Below, in pieces: positions 6,199 through 6,894 of a DNA stretch of 6,894 nt. Origin of the DNA: Wandonia sp964447015 (lineage in GTDB: Bacteria; Bacteroidota; Bacteroidia; Flavobacteriales_D; Crocinitomicaceae); assembly GCA_964447015.1 (NCBI GenBank), contig CAYUQU010000130.1, positions 1-6,894 on the forward strand. Reading direction: 5' to 3'. How positions within the stretch are numbered: position 1 is the stretch's first letter; every line of letters starts with the position of its first letter. Position numbers and translations under genes: made by a program. The notes under the pieces were generated by a model that was given only the letters and a program-made list of their open reading frames with translations, was not told where the DNA came from and made no database searches.

Positions 6199-6229
6199 CG
6201 TTTTTGAAAAACGCGCTTATTATAAGTGC
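6199..6229. promoter_or_regulatory. Two overlapping dyads upstream of the sigma factor gene, possible operator
   Basis: cgtttttgaaaaacg (6199-6213) is a perfect 7-bp-arm dyad about one central base. It shares its last base with gcgcttattataagtgc (6213-6229), an 8-bp-arm dyad about one central base with one mismatch. Both lie 33-63 bp before the ATG. One-base centres suit protein binding to DNA better than RNA hairpins. No regulator can be named from the sequence. Confidence 0.4.
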
Positions 6230-6261
6230 AAGAAACTATAAAACCAAAAAACCAGTAAGTT

Positions 6262-6831
6262 ATGATTGTTAACCCATTGTATCACCACACTCCTGATAAA
6301 ATTCAGAGAGAGTTGGAGTGGATACAGCATGCAAAGAGGGATCCAGAGCGATTTGCTCCCTTGTATGCTAAGTATCACGAACAAATCTTCAGGTACATCT
6401 ATCAGCGGATGGATGATGTAGATTTAGCGGCGGACATCACCTCACAGGTGTTTCTTAAAGCGATGAACAATTTGCACAAATACGAGTTTCGTGGTGTGCC
6501 TTTTGGATCATGGTTGTATCGAATTGCAAAAAGTGAGCTGTACCAGTCTTTTCGTGAGCAGCAGGCGGTGCGAACTGTAAACATTGAAACTGTTCATTTG
6601 ACTGAGTTCATCGATTCATTCTGTGAAGAAGAAAATGAGGCAAACAAAAAACGATTGTTTGAGTGCATTGCAAAACTCAAAGAAGAAGACGTACAGTTGA
6701 TAGAGATGCGGTATTTCGAGCGACGCCCTTTTAAGGAAATAGCTGAAATATTAGAGGTGACGGAGAATAATGCGAAAGTAAGGTGCTTTCGAGTATTAGA
6801 AAAATTAAAAAAACTCTTTCATAAAAAGTAA
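6262..6831 (+). CDS. RNA polymerase sigma factor, sigma-70 family, ECF type
   Basis: A 189-residue, two-domain sigma factor that would direct core RNA polymerase to a dedicated promoter set. Region 2 spans about residues 31-100: the core-binding part includes DLAADITSQVFLKAM (54-68), and the -10-recognition and melting part includes FGSWLYRIAKSELYQSFRE (81-99). A short acidic linker with EEENE follows. Region 4 spans about 132-186, with a helix-turn-helix at about 155-182 (RPFKEIAEILEVTENNAKVR) for -35-like recognition. There is no region 1.1 or region 3, as usual for ECF factors, and the length is typical. About 30 residues precede region 2. The start is an ATG without a Shine-Dalgarno site, after a long A+T-rich leader with dyads. 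The next ORF begins 3 bp after the stop, indicating a shared transcript and probable translational coupling. Which ECF group it belongs to, and the signal it responds to, cannot be told from this window. Confidence 0.95.
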   Translation: MIVNPLYHHTPDKIQRELEWIQHAKRDPERFAPLYAKYHEQIFRYIYQRMDDVDLAADITSQVFLKAMNNLHKYEFRGVPFGSWLYRIAKSELYQSFREQQAVRTVNIETVHLTEFIDSFCEEENEANKKRLFECIAKLKEEDVQLIEMRYFERRPFKEIAEILEVTENNAKVRCFRVLEKLKKLFHKK

Positions 6832-6834
6832 ACT

Positions 6835-6894
6835 ATGGATAAATTCAAAATGAATTTGGATTGTTTATGGTCATTGCCATGTTTTTTGTTGTTA
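6835..6894 (+). CDS. Start of an unidentified protein, possibly the cognate anti-sigma factor (partial)
   Basis: An ATG three bases after the sigma factor stop opens a frame that stays open for all 20 visible codons to the window edge. It begins MDKFKMNLDCLW and ends in a short hydrophobic stretch (SLPCFLLL), which may be the beginning of a membrane segment. Genes directly downstream of ECF sigma factors often encode membrane anti-sigma factors, and the tight spacing fits that; this is positional inference only. Twenty residues are too few for a family assignment. An internal ATG at 6850 is an alternative start. Confidence 0.5.
   Translation, partial: MDKFKMNLDCLWSLPCFLLL

Larger units (their letters stand above)
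5656..6261. other. 606-bp non-coding gap between the M61 peptidase and sigma factor genes
   Basis: No credible gene on either strand. Positions 5668-6000 are rich in hairpins and repeat fragments: tandem gattgca, two copies of tgtttgtag (5701-5709 and 5771-5779), stems at 5710-5733, 5752-5768, 5779-5800 and 5823-5865, and a 17-bp string related to one at 3701. Positions 6001-6261 are A+T-rich and hold the probable sigma factor promoter and dyads. A 115-codon minus-strand frame (5602-5949) runs through the hairpins into the M61 coding region and is not convincing. Confidence 0.75.

Overview
This A+T-rich window looks like a chromosomal segment of a Bacteroidota bacterium, most likely a flavobacterium-like member (Flavobacteriales). 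The evidence is indirect. Genes lack clear Shine-Dalgarno sites. Candidate promoters fit the TTG / TAnnTTTG type of this phylum. The gene content (secreted-type M13 peptidase, M61 peptidase with a PDZ domain, ECF sigma factor) is common there, and the gaps are filled with hairpin-rich repeats of a kind familiar from these genomes. Genus and species cannot be read from the sequence.

Layout, left to right. (1) 1-1696, minus strand: the N-terminal 565 codons of an M13 (neprilysin-like) zinc endopeptidase, cut by the window edge just after its HExxH zinc motif. (2) 1697-2131: a non-coding gap with a tandem 9-bp repeat, a pair of 32-bp GC-rich repeats in inverted orientation, and a strong rho-independent terminator for the next gene. 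(3) 2132-3523, minus strand: complete dihydrolipoyl dehydrogenase with all catalytic residues intact. (4) 3524-3921: a divergent intergenic region carrying a promoter candidate for each flanking gene and, between them, a 198-bp segment bounded by 29-bp imperfect inverted repeats. (5) 3922-5655, plus strand: complete M61-family metallopeptidase with a C-terminal PDZ domain. (6) 5656-6261: a 606-bp non-coding gap, the left two thirds made of hairpins and repeat fragments and the right third holding the probable control region of the next gene. (7) 6262-6831, plus strand: an ECF-type sigma-70 factor, followed after 3 bp by the start of another ORF (6835 to the edge), which by position could be its anti-sigma partner.

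The genes do not form one pathway. Lpd serves the 2-oxoacid dehydrogenase and/or glycine cleavage complexes in central metabolism. The two metallopeptidases act on peptides or proteins, and the sigma factor with its downstream ORF starts a separate regulatory unit. Each complete gene appears to be transcribed separately, except the sigma factor and the ORF after it. I found no sign of a new multi-gene system. The non-ordinary content is the intergenic repeats and the dyad symmetry upstream of the sigma factor gene.
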